Assembly: GCA_937916355.1 (NCBI GenBank)
Contig: CALFTM010000058.1
Location: 14,005-78,004 of the forward strand
Direction of reading: 5' to 3'
Source of the DNA: an uncultured Bacteroidales bacterium
GTDB taxonomy: Bacteria; Bacteroidota; Bacteroidia; Bacteroidales; Paludibacteraceae
Length of the DNA: 64,000 nucleotides
Part shown: one piece after another, positions 54,611-63,945 of the stretch
How the letters are laid out: each line of letters begins with the position of its first letter
How positions within the stretch are numbered: position 1 is the stretch's first letter
The notes under the pieces: model-generated
The model's database searches: none
What the model saw: only the letters and a program-made list of their open reading frames with translations
What the model was told of the DNA's origin: nothing
Program-made: the position numbers and the translations under genes

Positions 54611-54692
54611 GCGGATATGGCGAAACTGGTAGACGCGCCAGACTTAGGATCTGGTGCCGCAAGGCGTGTGGGTTCGAGTCCCTTTATCCGCA
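54611..54692 (+). tRNA. tRNA-Leu (TAG)
   Basis: A complete class II tRNA: acceptor GCGGATA/TATCCGC, anticodon TAG in ACTTAGGAT, a long variable arm (TGCCGCAAGGCG), T-arm GGGTTCGAGTCCC, and discriminator A at 54692. CCA is not encoded as a full triplet. The flanks up to parC hold nothing else I recognise. Confidence 0.96.
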
Positions 54693-54831
54693 CATCTGAG
54701 AGGAATATTCTACGGAGTATTCCTCTTTTTGTTTCCTTATGTTTTAGTGGTTTTCCTCCCTTTTTTGTATCTTTACACCGATTTTCCCTGATTGGGTGTT
54801 TTTTGTCGAAATTTTTAAAATACTTTGCGTT

Positions 54832-57483
54832 ATGGCAGACTTGGATGATGATTTGGATAACAGAGAGTTGGAGGATGATATTCTCGATGATACAGAGGGT
54901 GCAGCCGGGGCTAAGTATCCGGTTGCATTGGATGGTGATGTCACCCACCTGCCGGGTATGTTCCAAAAATGGTATTTGGATTATGCCTCTGCAGTAATCC
55001 TTGAACGTGCTGTCCCTCATCTTGAGGATGGTTTGAAACCTGTGCAACGCCGTATTCTCCATACTATGTTTGTCATTGATGACGGAAAGTATAATAAAGT
55101 GGCTAATGTTATTGGACAGACTATGCAGTTTCACCCGCATGGAGATGCTTCTATTGGTGGTGCATTGGTGACATTGGGACAGAAAAACTTGCTTATTGAC
55201 ACACAAGGAAACTGGGGTAATATCTTGACTGGTGATGGTGCGGCTGCGGCTCGTTATATTGAGGCTCGCTTGTCAAAGTTTGCATTGGATGTTCTTTATA
55301 GCCCGAAGGTGACAGAGTGGATGTGGTCATACGACGGAAGGAAAAAAGAACCGGTCACATTGCCAGTTAAATTCCCTTTGCTTCTCGCCCAAGGTGTGGA
55401 GGGTATTGCGGTAGGTCTTTCCTCGAAGATATTACCTCACAATTTTAATGAAATTATAGAGGCTGCTATCGCATATTTGAATGGAGAGGATTTTGAGTTA
55501 TACCCGGATTTCCAGACAGGTGGTTTGTTGGATGCCTCTCGTTATAATGATGGTGAGAGAGGGGGACGTTTGCGTGTACGCTCGAAAATCACAAAACTTG
55601 ACAATAAGACGTTGGTCATCTCGGATGTTCCGTTTGGTGTAACTACTGATTCTTTGATGGAGTCCATCGTCTCTGCCAATGATAAAGGGAAAATTAGTAT
55701 TCGGAAGGTCGAGGATAATACGTCAGAAAAGGCTGAGTTGATTGTTCACCTCTCTCCAAACACATCTTCTGATAAGACGATTGATGCGCTTTATGCTTTT
55801 ACGGATTGTGAGGTGAGCATCTCTCCTAATTGCTGTGTGATTTGTGATGATAAACCTCTTTTTACCAATGTTAGTTTTATCCTAAAATATTCTGTGGACA
55901 GAACGAAGGAAATATTGGCAAAGGAGTTGAATGTCCGAAAAGGAGAACTTTTGGAAAAACTGCATTATTGTTCTTTAGAAAGGATTTTTATCGAGTATGA
56001 GAGGATTTATAAGGATGCTGAATTCGAGAATCTGAAGGAGAAGCAGGCGGTATTGGATCATATCGCAAAACGCATTGAGCCATATAGCGACCAGTTCATT
56101 AGAGAGGTGACTAACGACGATTTGCTTCGTTTGTTGCAGATTAAAATGATTCGTATCAACAGGTTTTCTGTAAAAGAGGCAGAGGAGGAAATTGCTGCAT
56201 TGAAAAAGAAGATAGAGGAGATTGATTATAATCTTGCTCACATGACGGAGTTTACCATCGATTGGTATCAGACATTAAAGGATAAGTATGGGAAAGATTA
56301 CCCTCGTCAGACGGAGCTTCGCTCTTTTGAGACGATACAGACGACAAAGGTGGTTGAAGCGAATGAGAAATTGTATGTAAATTGGGCAGAAGGTTTTGTC
56401 GGTACGGGTTTGAAAAAAGATGAGTTCATTTGCAACTGTTCGGACATCGATGATATCATTGTTTTCCATAAGGACGGAAAATACCAGATTACAAAAGTTT
56501 CGGAAAAGAAATATTTAGGGAAGGATCTTTTGTATGTGAATGTCTTTAAGAAAAATGATAAACGTACTGTCTATAATATCGCTTATAGGGATGGAAAAAT
56601 CGGTAGCACCTATATCAAGCGGTTTGCTGTTACGGGGGTTACTCGAGATAAAGAGTACGATATTACGCAAGGGAAGGCAGGCTCTCGTATTTTGTATTTT
56701 TCTGCAAATCAGAATGCGGAGGCAGAAGTTATTAAAGTTACGTTGAAACCAAAATTGAGACTAAAAGTTCCTGTTTTCGAGAGGGACTTTGGTGATATTG
56801 CCATCAAAGGACGACAATCTATGGGTAATATTTTGACGAAAAATGAAGTGCTGAAAATTGTTTTAAAACAAAAAGGTTCTTCAACTTTGGGTGGTCGTTC
56901 GGTGTGGTTTGACAGAGATGTTTTGCGTTTGAATTATGATGGTAGAGGAGAACTTTTAGGTGAGTTCCAAACAGAGGATAAAATCTTGGTTATTAGTAAG
57001 AAGGGAGAGTATTATCTTTCTGGATTTGAAGATACTGCGCATTTTGATGATGATATTTTGATTGTTGAGAAGTATAATCCTTCTAAGGTGTGGACTGCTG
57101 CATTGTTTGATGCGAATGAAGGATATAAATATATTAAGCGTTTTCTGCTTGAAGTTACTAATAAAAAGGTTAATTTTGTGGGTGATAATCCTAAGTCGGT
57201 CTTGTTGCTGTTGACGGATACTTTCTATCCTCGCATTCAGTTGACGTTCGGTGGACATGATGCGCATAGAGAACCTTTGGTGATAGATGTGGAGGAGTTT
57301 ATTGCTGTGAAAGGATTGAAAGCAAAGGGTAAGAGGTTGCATACTTGGGATATATCGAAAGTAGAAGAGTTGGAGCCATTGAGATTCCCAGAAGAAAAAG
57401 AGGAGGTTGAACCAGAAGGAGGAACGGTTTCTGATGAAGAAAATTCTGTAGTGGATGAAAATGGTCAGATGTCATTGTTTTAA
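54832..57483 (+). CDS. parC: Topoisomerase IV subunit A
   Basis: Chosen start ATG 54832 (MADLDDDLDN), giving 883 residues; the frame is open from 54796. The breakage-reunion domain carries the catalytic Y142 in AAAARYIEARLS and HPHGDAS at 101-107. A coiled coil (about 400-470) and a degenerate beta-pinwheel follow. No GyrA box is apparent, which favours ParC over GyrA. It decatenates chromosomes with ParE, not in the window. The position of the quinolone-resistance serine is alanine (A106). It is followed 8 bp later by a TonB-C protein gene. Confidence 0.92.
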   Translation: MADLDDDLDNRELEDDILDDTEGAAGAKYPVALDGDVTHLPGMFQKWYLDYASAVILERAVPHLEDGLKPVQRRILHTMFVIDDGKYNKVANVIGQTMQFHPHGDASIGGALVTLGQKNLLIDTQGNWGNILTGDGAAAARYIEARLSKFALDVLYSPKVTEWMWSYDGRKKEPVTLPVKFPLLLAQGVEGIAVGLSSKILPHNFNEIIEAAIAYLNGEDFELYPDFQTGGLLDASRYNDGERGGRLRVRSKITKLDNKTLVISDVPFGVTTDSLMESIVSANDKGKISIRKVEDNTSEKAELIVHLSPNTSSDKTIDALYAFTDCEVSISPNCCVICDDKPLFTNVSFILKYSVDRTKEILAKELNVRKGELLEKLHYCSLERIFIEYERIYKDAEFENLKEKQAVLDHIAKRIEPYSDQFIREVTNDDLLRLLQIKMIRINRFSVKEAEEEIAALKKKIEEIDYNLAHMTEFTIDWYQTLKDKYGKDYPRQTELRSFETIQTTKVVEANEKLYVNWAEGFVGTGLKKDEFICNCSDIDDIIVFHKDGKYQITKVSEKKYLGKDLLYVNVFKKNDKRTVYNIAYRDGKIGSTYIKRFAVTGVTRDKEYDITQGKAGSRILYFSANQNAEAEVIKVTLKPKLRLKVPVFERDFGDIAIKGRQSMGNILTKNEVLKIVLKQKGSSTLGGRSVWFDRDVLRLNYDGRGELLGEFQTEDKILVISKKGEYYLSGFEDTAHFDDDILIVEKYNPSKVWTAALFDANEGYKYIKRFLLEVTNKKVNFVGDNPKSVLLLLTDTFYPRIQLTFGGHDAHREPLVIDVEEFIAVKGLKAKGKRLHTWDISKVEELEPLRFPEEKEEVEPEGGTVSDEENSVVDENGQMSLF

Positions 57484-57491
57484 AAATTGAA

Positions 57492-58145
57492 ATGGATAGG
57501 ATAGTAAAAATATTGTCATGTGTTGTTCTTTTCCTGTTGTGTGGAAATGCTTCGTGGGCGCAGGATCCTTTGGCTCAGTTCGAGGACCTGTATCCGGGAT
57601 GTGTTGATAATCAGGAATCGCCTATATATGGCGGAACTTATGGAAAGTGGCCGAAAGATTTGAACCTTCCGGAGTTTCCCGGTGGCGGTGATGTGCAACT
57701 TACTCGCTATGTGTATGACAACTTGGAGTATCCAGAGGTGGTGGAGTCGTATGATACCATTGCCGCGACGAAAGAGGTTGTGCCGGTTCTTGCCAAGGGT
57801 GTTGTAGCGGTTCAGGTGGTCATTGATAGGTGTGGTCGTCCGTCCAGAGCGGAGGTCATCCAGTCAGTCAATGAGGCTTATGATGCAGAAGCTTTGCGTA
57901 TTGTGTCAGGAATGCCCACGTTTAAACCTGGGGATTATATGGGAGAAAGGGTGAAAGTGGCGTTGATTGTGCCTGTCCGCTTTACTCGAACCAAGATGCC
58001 ACCTCCTCCCGAGAGTGAGTATGGTGATTATTGGGGTGATGGAGGAGACTCTTATGATGATTATTCTGATGATAGTAGCAGTGATGATGGTGGATATGAT
58101 CCGTATAGTAAATATGATGATGTCCAATGGGATGATAGTTGGTGA
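57492..58145 (+). CDS. Secreted TonB-C domain protein with acidic Asp/Ser/Tyr tail
   Basis: A 217-residue protein with a signal peptide (ends near SWAQ), a TonB C-terminal domain (about 60-170: LPEFPGGGDVQLTRYVYDNLEYP, VVAVQVVIDRCGRPSRAEV, FKPGDYMGERVKVALIVPVRF), and a 45-residue tail extremely rich in Asp, Ser, Gly and Tyr (174-217). It has a cleavable signal rather than the usual TonB membrane anchor. It may bind outer-membrane proteins from the periplasm. It lies 8 bp after parC. Confidence 0.8.
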   Translation: MDRIVKILSCVVLFLLCGNASWAQDPLAQFEDLYPGCVDNQESPIYGGTYGKWPKDLNLPEFPGGGDVQLTRYVYDNLEYPEVVESYDTIAATKEVVPVLAKGVVAVQVVIDRCGRPSRAEVIQSVNEAYDAEALRIVSGMPTFKPGDYMGERVKVALIVPVRFTRTKMPPPPESEYGDYWGDGGDSYDDYSDDSSSDDGGYDPYSKYDDVQWDDSW

Positions 58146-58213
58146 ATGTCGTCAAAGAGAATTTTATAATGTTTTGATTTTTCTAAATTTAAGTCTGATA
58201 ATTCCTTTTTTTG

Positions 58214-58732
58214 ATGGGTGCTAATAGGATTTTTTTGGTAGGTTACATGGGATGCGGAAAAACGCATACCGGAAAACGTTTGGCAAAAAAGTATGGTTGT
58301 GAGTTCATTGATCTGGATGCTTACATTGAAAGACGCTTTTTTAAGACTATTCCTCAGATTTTTGAAGAGAAAGGAGAAGAGGGGTTTAGAAAGATTGAAA
58401 GGAATATGCTGGAGGAGGTCAGTGCATTTGAAAATGTTGTGATTTCAACAGGTGGGGGTGCTGCATGTTTCTTTGATAATATGAACTTGATGAATGAGAC
58501 CGGACACACGGTCTACCTTCAGGCATCTCCAGAAGGTCTTTTTGAATATCTTCGTACTGCTAAGCAGAATAGACCTTTGCTGAGTGGAAAAAGTGATGAG
58601 GAGTTGCTGCAATTTATCAAGGATGCATTGGCGGTGAGAGAACCTTTTTATATGAAGGCCAAGTATGTGATTGACTCCACCGATGAGAGCGATACTCTTT
58701 TTGATGAGTTGATGAAAGATTTTAGCTTTTAA
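58214..58732 (+). CDS. aroK: Shikimate kinase
   Basis: A 172-residue enzyme of the shikimate pathway, start ATG 58214 preferred over the TTG just upstream. Walker A GYMGCGKT is at 10-17, the shikimate-binding D33/D35 pair in FIDLDAYIE, STGGGAA, and the lid arginine region RTAKQNRPLL. It is 26 bp before guaA, so both may be transcribed together. Confidence 0.95.
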   Translation: MGANRIFLVGYMGCGKTHTGKRLAKKYGCEFIDLDAYIERRFFKTIPQIFEEKGEEGFRKIERNMLEEVSAFENVVISTGGGAACFFDNMNLMNETGHTVYLQASPEGLFEYLRTAKQNRPLLSGKSDEELLQFIKDALAVREPFYMKAKYVIDSTDESDTLFDELMKDFSF

Positions 58733-58758
58733 ATAAGAGAGAAATATATAATAAATAA

Positions 58759-60555
58759 ATGCAAGAGAAAATAATCGTTTTAGATTTTGGCGGACAATAC
58801 GCGCATTTGATAGCCAATCGCGTTCGTCGTTTGGGTGTTTTTACTGAAATCGTTTCTCCTACTGCTGGAGTGGAGGCGTTTGTTGGTGCAAAAGGTATCA
58901 TCTATAGTGGTGGGCCATCAAGTGTTTATGCAGATGACGCTCCTGAATATAATCCAGCCATTTTGGATATTCAAGTGCCTAAATTAGGAATTTGCTATGG
59001 TCATCAGCTGATGGCTTCCCAATTGGGAGGAGTGGTTCGCCCCGGTACTGTAAAAGAGTATGGTATTGCAGATCTACAATTGACAGCTCCCGAACATCCT
59101 TTGTTGAAGAAGATTCCGCTTTCTTCTCCTATGTGGATGAGCCATGGCGATCAAGTTGAAAAATTGCCTGAAGGTTATACGGTTATTGCCTCAACTAAGG
59201 ATTGTCCGATAGCTGCGGTGGCTTTTGATGAACGGAAGATTTACGGAATTCAATTCCATCCAGAGGTAACTCATAGTAAGTTTGGAATGCAGATATTGGA
59301 TAACTTCATTGATATTTGTGGTTGCGAGCGTACTTGGAACATGAAGAGTTATATGCCATTGATTTCTGATAAAATCAGAAGTGAAGTGGGAGATAGGAAG
59401 GTCTTCTTGCTCGTTTCTGGTGGTGTGGATAGTACTGTTGCATTTGTGTTGCTCAATAGAGTTTTGGGTACGGATAGAGTCCTTGGCTTGCATATCGACA
59501 ATGGTATGATGAGAATGGACGAGTCTGCTAAAATCATAGACTTTCTAAAGAGGGAGGGAATGATGAATTTGAATGTAGTGGATGCCACAGATATTTTCCT
59601 CGGCAATTTGAAAGGAGAGACTGCTCCCGAAGTGAAGAGAAAGTCAATCGGTGCAACATTCTTGGAGGTGAAAGACATTGAGATGAAAAAACTCAATTTA
59701 GATCCGAAAGAGTGGATGATCGCACAAGGAACTATCTATCCGGATACCATCGAGAGTGGTGGTACGAAAAATGCGGATTTAATCAAGACTCACCATAATC
59801 GTGTGAAGGAGGTTATGGATTTAATGGAGCAAGGATTGTTGCTCGAGCCATTGGCAGACCTCTACAAGGATGAAGTGCGAATGTTGGGTGAAGAGTTGGG
59901 TATCCCTTATAATTTGGTGTGGAGACATCCATTTCCGGGTCCGGGATTAGGTGTCCGTCTGTTGTGTTCCGACGGTAAGGGAGAATTTGCAAAAAATGAT
60001 GAGGTCGAAGGCTTGGCTGATTATTTGAGACAAAATAATATCGACGGTTATATATTGCCAATAAAGAGTGTAGGTGTGCAAGGGGACGGGAGAACATACG
60101 CACAACCGTTCTTGTTGACAACAAAGAATCTTACTTGGAAGGAGTGCGAGAAATATAGTACTGAATTAGTGAATCGTTTCAAGGTCATTAATCGTGTAGT
60201 TTGGCAAATCGGCTCAGTCTCTGATGTTTTGCCGGTTTTGGTAGAGCAATATGCAGAGAAATCCAATTTTGATTCTTTGAGAAAGTTCGATAACATCTGT
60301 ACGGAGTTCTTGCAAGAGAATGATTTGTATGAGAAGATATGGCAGATGCCGGTTGTCCAGACTCCTTTGAGGGTTGAGGACAAACCATGTGTTGTTATAC
60401 GTCCGGTGAATAGTTCGGAGGCGATGACTGCCAATTTTGCTGAGATTGATCAAGCTTTGTTAGAAGGATTGTGGGGTAGATTTGTTGCAGAGGGTGCAGG
60501 CTCGTTGTGGTATGACGTGACACACAAACCTCCGGGAACGATAGAATGGGAGTAG
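58759..60555 (+). CDS. guaA: GMP synthase (glutamine-hydrolysing), long form
   Basis: A 598-residue enzyme converting XMP to GMP. The class I amidotransferase has C79 in GICYGHQ and the FHPE motif. The ATP pyrophosphatase P-loop is LVSGGVDST. The C-terminal dimerisation domain ends in NSSEAMTANFAEI and GTIEWE. E. coli GuaA has 525 residues; the extra length lies mainly between the P-loop domain and the C-terminal domain. A terminator follows. Confidence 0.96.
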   Translation: MQEKIIVLDFGGQYAHLIANRVRRLGVFTEIVSPTAGVEAFVGAKGIIYSGGPSSVYADDAPEYNPAILDIQVPKLGICYGHQLMASQLGGVVRPGTVKEYGIADLQLTAPEHPLLKKIPLSSPMWMSHGDQVEKLPEGYTVIASTKDCPIAAVAFDERKIYGIQFHPEVTHSKFGMQILDNFIDICGCERTWNMKSYMPLISDKIRSEVGDRKVFLLVSGGVDSTVAFVLLNRVLGTDRVLGLHIDNGMMRMDESAKIIDFLKREGMMNLNVVDATDIFLGNLKGETAPEVKRKSIGATFLEVKDIEMKKLNLDPKEWMIAQGTIYPDTIESGGTKNADLIKTHHNRVKEVMDLMEQGLLLEPLADLYKDEVRMLGEELGIPYNLVWRHPFPGPGLGVRLLCSDGKGEFAKNDEVEGLADYLRQNNIDGYILPIKSVGVQGDGRTYAQPFLLTTKNLTWKECEKYSTELVNRFKVINRVVWQIGSVSDVLPVLVEQYAEKSNFDSLRKFDNICTEFLQENDLYEKIWQMPVVQTPLRVEDKPCVVIRPVNSSEAMTANFAEIDQALLEGLWGRFVAEGAGSLWYDVTHKPPGTIEWE

Positions 60556-60565
60556 TAAGTCTTAT

Positions 60566-60600
60566 GAAAAAGCCTCGTCTTTTGGGTGAGGCTTTTTTGT
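60566..60600 (+). terminator. Intrinsic terminator after guaA
   Basis: AAGCCTC (60570-60576) pairs with GAGGCTT (60588-60594), followed by a T run. Confidence 0.85.
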
Positions 60601-60670
60601 TTGCAGTTGAGACTTTGGGCGATTACTAAAAGTTCCTTTAACGGGTTAGTCGTTATATTGATTTCTTCTG

Positions 60671-60772
60671 CCGTTGGGGCGAATCGCATTCGCCCTGTTT
60701 TTATATTCTCACTGTTATTATACTGATTTCTGCTGCCGTTGGGGCGAATCGCATTCGCCCTGTTTTTATATT
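60671..60772. repeat. 64-65 bp tandem repeat, first cluster (two copies)
   Basis: Copies start at 60671 and 60736 (CCGTTGGGGCGAATCGC). Each holds the palindrome GGGCGAAT-CGC-ATTCGCCC followed by TGTTTTTATATTCTCA and an AT-rich spacer. The next cluster, at 61586, has five more copies. Between the terminator and the 60933 gene I otherwise see only a TACCTTTG -7 box at 60836-60843. Confidence 0.9.
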
Positions 60773-60932
60773 CTCATTGCGTAATGTTTAGATTTGGATG
60801 TGAAGTGTTGGTTCTTGTTTTTTTTTTTTTTTCTCTACCTTTGCGAAGAATTAAGAATTTTAACAGAAGTCGTAACGAGACTCTGACTATTAGTTAAAAT
60901 GGATTGTTGAACCTCCTTAAAAGAATAGAGTC

Positions 60933-61415
60933 ATGAGAAAGTGTATTTTATTCATAGTTTTTATTTCTTTCTATACGATGTGTATGGGACAAGGTCTAAA
61001 AAAAGTTTTTTTAGATTATATCCACGTTAAGGACGATAAGATAAGCATATTGTTTGAGCATTGCAAAAAAAGAGCACCTCAAAAGATGAAAACTTTTCTG
61101 GTCGCAATAGGACAAGGGGAATATAAAAACCATGAAAAATATGAATGGGTAGAATTTAGAGGAGTTAAAGGTCCAGACGATCTCTGTTGTGATCCAGACA
61201 GCTACCTTGGTTATACAGAAATTGATGGTTGTACGTTATACATAAGCGGGGATTTAAAAGATTATGTGAAAAGTTCGGACAAAAAGACAATTTCTATAAC
61301 AATTGAAACCTTAGGTGAAGGAGAAATTGGTGCAGAAGGAGGAACTGCGTATAGTTGGACTTATGTTGTAAAAGATGGAAAAGCGAGCTATTGGGGGAAT
61401 ATCAATCAAGAATAA
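60933..61415 (+). CDS. Small secreted protein between repeat clusters
   Basis: A 160-residue protein with a signal peptide (ends near CMGQG). The mature domain has paired cysteines (CC and C) and an alternating beta pattern with no recognised family. A -7 box TACCTTTG is at 60836-60843, giving a leader of about 85 nt. It is flanked on both sides by the 64-65 bp repeats, which suggests it sits in a fluid part of the chromosome. Confidence 0.7.
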   Translation: MRKCILFIVFISFYTMCMGQGLKKVFLDYIHVKDDKISILFEHCKKRAPQKMKTFLVAIGQGEYKNHEKYEWVEFRGVKGPDDLCCDPDSYLGYTEIDGCTLYISGDLKDYVKSSDKKTISITIETLGEGEIGAEGGTAYSWTYVVKDGKASYWGNINQE

Positions 61416-61585
61416 GTGATATTTTTTACTCTTTTTATTGCCAATTGTTCAATACACACCATTTGCCAATGTGTTGTTGTCAGGGTCGGTTGGTGGTTGA
61501 CTTTTCAGACCGTCGCATTTCCCGAAATATTTGACTAAACCACCCAGAAAAGCTTTGCAATCCGACCGCCCAGAGTATACTGCTA

Positions 61586-61890
61586 CCGTTGGGGCGAATC
61601 GCATTCGCCCTGTTTTATATTCTCACTGTTATTATATTGATTTCTGCTGCCGTTGGGGCGAATCGCATTCGCCCTGTTTTATGTTCTCACTGTTATTATA
61701 TTGATTTCTGCTACCGTTGGGTCGAATCGCATTCGCCCTGTTTTTATATTCTTACTGTTATTATATTGATTTCTGCTACCGTTGGGTCGAATCGCCTTCG
61801 CCCTGTTTTATGTTCTTACTGTTATTATATTGATTTCTGCTGCCGTTGGGTCGAATCGCCTTCGCCCTGTTTTATATTCTCACTGTTATT
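61586..61890. repeat. 64-65 bp tandem repeat, second cluster (five copies)
   Basis: Copies start at 61586, 61650, 61714, 61779 and 61843, so the periods are 64, 64, 65 and 64. The first two keep the full palindrome GGGCGAATCGCATTCGCCC. The last three have GGGTCGAATCGC, and the final two also have CTTCGCCC. 61416-61585 shows no gene. Confidence 0.92.
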
Positions 61891-61892
61891 TC

Positions 61893-62195
61893 TTAATTCA
61901 GCGCATTTGAAATTAATAATATAGTGAGCGAAAAGTAAAGTATGAACAGGGAAAAAGCAAATAGCAACGCTGAAAGAATCATTTTCTTCCACTTTTTTTC
62001 AATCCCTAATTTAACGAGGATGATAAGTTCTAATAACACAGGAACAATGGACAGAAAGAAAATCTTTTCATCAACGAATGGTCGGGGGTGAAATTTGGTT
62101 GATGCAGTAATCGTCAGACCCAATAGGATAATCATGATTGGGAAAAGCATCCAGTGTTTTCCTAATCTGTTGATGGTATTTGTGAAGATTTGTTT
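61893..62195 (-). CDS. Small membrane protein
   Basis: A 100-residue protein with the start at ATG 62195 (MKQIFTNTINRL). An ATG at 62240 is in frame but would overlap the acyltransferase gene by 29 bp. Three hydrophobic helices (about 17-35, 44-65 and 76-98). The family is not recognised. It lies 16 bp after the acyltransferase stop, so it may be co-transcribed with it. Its 3' end abuts the tandem repeats. Confidence 0.6.
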   Translation of the reverse strand, partial: KQIFTNTINRLGKHWMLFPIMIILLGLTITASTKFHPRPFVDEKIFFLSIVPVLLELIILVKLGIEKKWKKMILSALLFAFSLFILYFSLTILLISNALN

Positions 62196-62211
62196 CATGC
62201 TTTCCCTTTTT

Positions 62212-63264
62212 TTAACCTCTTCGCAAGACTCTTTTTTCAAACAGATGCCATGAGAGGTATGATAGTATGAGTAGAATTGTGGTTAGTATGCCAAATGCTC
62301 CTGCGGATACAGAAACCCCTGCACAGATGAAGAGATTGATCAAAGGCCCGTGGTAGAGGTATAGTCCGTATGAAGGGTCGCCCATCTTCCCGAATGGATT
62401 GAAGAGTGGCATGGAGAAGGCGATGGCAAAAACAACGCCGCTTGTGCAAAAAGGTTGCAAGAAGTCTGCTGCGAATCCGTGCAGAAATAGGATAGGAAGG
62501 GATATGGCAAAGAGAATCCATCTCCATCGGTATAATTCTTTGTGAAAGAGTAGCAAGCAAACACCCCCAACGTAACTTGCAGCTAAGAGTATCCACTTTC
62601 CTAAAAGATCATAACTGCCAATCCCGGTTTGGTCTGCTTGCCAGCGGAGAGTGGCGGAGAGGAGAGCGAGGAGGGTGGCGAGTATTGCCATTGTTTTCCT
62701 GCCACCCTTTTGGACGAAGAGGAAGAGTAGGGGCGTGGTAAGATACATAGCCAGCTCTATTTTGATGGTCCACAAAGAGGGGTTGACTGCTGTGGCGGAC
62801 ATTACTCCGGGTAGGTCGGGGTGCAGGAAGTTCATGAATGAGAGGTTCGCAACCAAATATTTAAGGAGGTCGACCGATTGCCAATACTCTTTTGGTGAGA
62901 GTGTCGAAAAAAAGGAGAATAGCAATGGGGTCAGCAATACGACAAGGAAGTAGGCCGGAAAAATTCTTCTTGCCCGTTTGATGAAAAATTTCTTAGTGGA
63001 GGCAGTCCGTTCGTAACTGCGGTAGATGAGCAGTCCGCTAATCACAAAAAAGCCATTGACGGCCTGAGGCGCACCAAAGGGGCAGTTGATGAACTCTGTT
63101 CCATTCAGGAAGTCATAATGGGCGAAAAACACAAATAGAGCGAATAAGAAACGCAGAAGATCAAAATTGTTTCTGGTCGGGATTTCGTGTGTTTCTGCCC
63201 CTCTGTTAGAACGATGTTTAACTTCCGTTATTTCGCTGTCTATTTTAGTATGATTTGGGTCCAT
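62212..63264 (-). CDS. Acyltransferase 3 (OafA/YrhL) family membrane protein
   Basis: Chosen start ATG 63264 (MDPNHTKIDSE), 350 residues; the open frame upstream runs into the tmRNA gene and is not coding. About ten membrane helices. Family motifs: NNFDLLRFLFALFVFFAHY with the putative catalytic histidine, NGFFVISGLLIYRSY, and RRARRIFPAYFLVVLL-type segment. It probably O-acylates a surface polysaccharide. A minus-strand -7 box TACCTTTG is at 63301-63308. Confidence 0.9.
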   Translation of the reverse strand: MDPNHTKIDSEITEVKHRSNRGAETHEIPTRNNFDLLRFLFALFVFFAHYDFLNGTEFINCPFGAPQAVNGFFVISGLLIYRSYERTASTKKFFIKRARRIFPAYFLVVLLTPLLFSFFSTLSPKEYWQSVDLLKYLVANLSFMNFLHPDLPGVMSATAVNPSLWTIKIELAMYLTTPLLFLFVQKGGRKTMAILATLLALLSATLRWQADQTGIGSYDLLGKWILLAASYVGGVCLLLFHKELYRWRWILFAISLPILFLHGFAADFLQPFCTSGVVFAIAFSMPLFNPFGKMGDPSYGLYLYHGPLINLFICAGVSVSAGAFGILTTILLILSYLSWHLFEKRVLRRG

Positions 63265-63376
63265 TTTGAATTTTGGTAAAGGATGCTCTTTTTGAGTCCT
63301 CAAAGGTAGAGATATTTGATGACTTATGAAAAAAAAACTGCAACAATGAGGAAAAACCCCTTTGCTGCAGTAATAG

Positions 63377-63774
63377 TGGAGATGCAGAGAGTCGAACTCT
63401 GGTCCAAACGAGGAAATCATAAGCTTTCTACATGCTTATTCCTGCCTTTGGTTTTCGTGCGTTAGCAAGACCAGGACCACCCACTAACGCCTTATCCTCT
63501 AAAATTTCATTCAGGTGGCGAGGCACACCCGAACTATTCCTGAATTTTCCGCTCTTCCGGTTCCGACCGCCTCAGGACGTAGCATCGGGGAAGAGTCTTG
63601 TCCAAACACCTGTGTTCGGATTAAGCCAATTAACCTACTATTATTCGGTTAGGCAGCAAGAGCGTAGTTATTCTCGCCAGTTAAATTTTTGGTCTCCAAA
63701 GATTAAAGTGCTAGCCACCAGCGCACTGCATGCTTACTTACCACTTCTGCCCGCTGTCAAATCCAGTCATCCCC
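63377..63774 (-). ncRNA. ssrA: Transfer-messenger RNA (tmRNA)
   Basis: On the minus strand the RNA starts GGGGATGACTGG and ends CATCTCCA, which pair as the tRNA-like acceptor. The T-arm GAGTTCGACTC is present. The tag frame (63678 down to 63649) reads GGC GAG AAT AAC TAC GCT CTT GCT GCC TAA, giving the proteolysis tag GENNYALAA (after the alanine charged on tmRNA). It rescues stalled ribosomes with SmpB. A -7 box TACTTTTG is at 63830-63837 on the minus strand, so a short 5' leader is removed. Confidence 0.97.
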
Positions 63775-63903
63775 ATGTTAGGACTCACTTTCTTTTGCAG
63801 GTAAAAGAACTTACCTCTGTAAGTCGGTACAAAAGTATAATATATTTTTGATTTTGAAAATTTGTCAGTCTTAATTTTTCATAAAAGTTCTTAATTGTCT
63901 TTA

Positions 63904-63937
63904 ATAAGAAAAAGTGGAGCTTCTAAAAACTCCACTT
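63904..63937 (-). terminator. Intrinsic terminator after tRNA-Met
   Basis: AAGTGGAG (63912-63919) pairs with CTCCACTT (63930-63937), with the minus strand running into TTTTCTTATT. Confidence 0.75.
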
Positions 63938-63945
63938 CTGCATTC

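Noticed and set aside
60671..61890. CRISPR array
   Set aside because: The repeat and the intervening sequence are both conserved between copies, so there are no unique spacers, and no cas gene is present. It is a simple tandem repeat.
61589..61924. A 111-codon ORF running through the tandem repeats
   Set aside because: It is a translation of the 64-65 bp repeats. The period is not a multiple of three, so each copy is read in a different frame, and there is no start context or homology.
63265..63420. Upstream extension of the acyltransferase reading frame
   Set aside because: It would run into the 3' end of tmRNA and past the -7 box at 63301-63308; the ATG at 63264 fits the promoter.
63432..63851. 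A 139-codon plus-strand ORF
   Set aside because: It lies on the opposite strand of the tmRNA gene, whose structure and tag frame explain the sequence.
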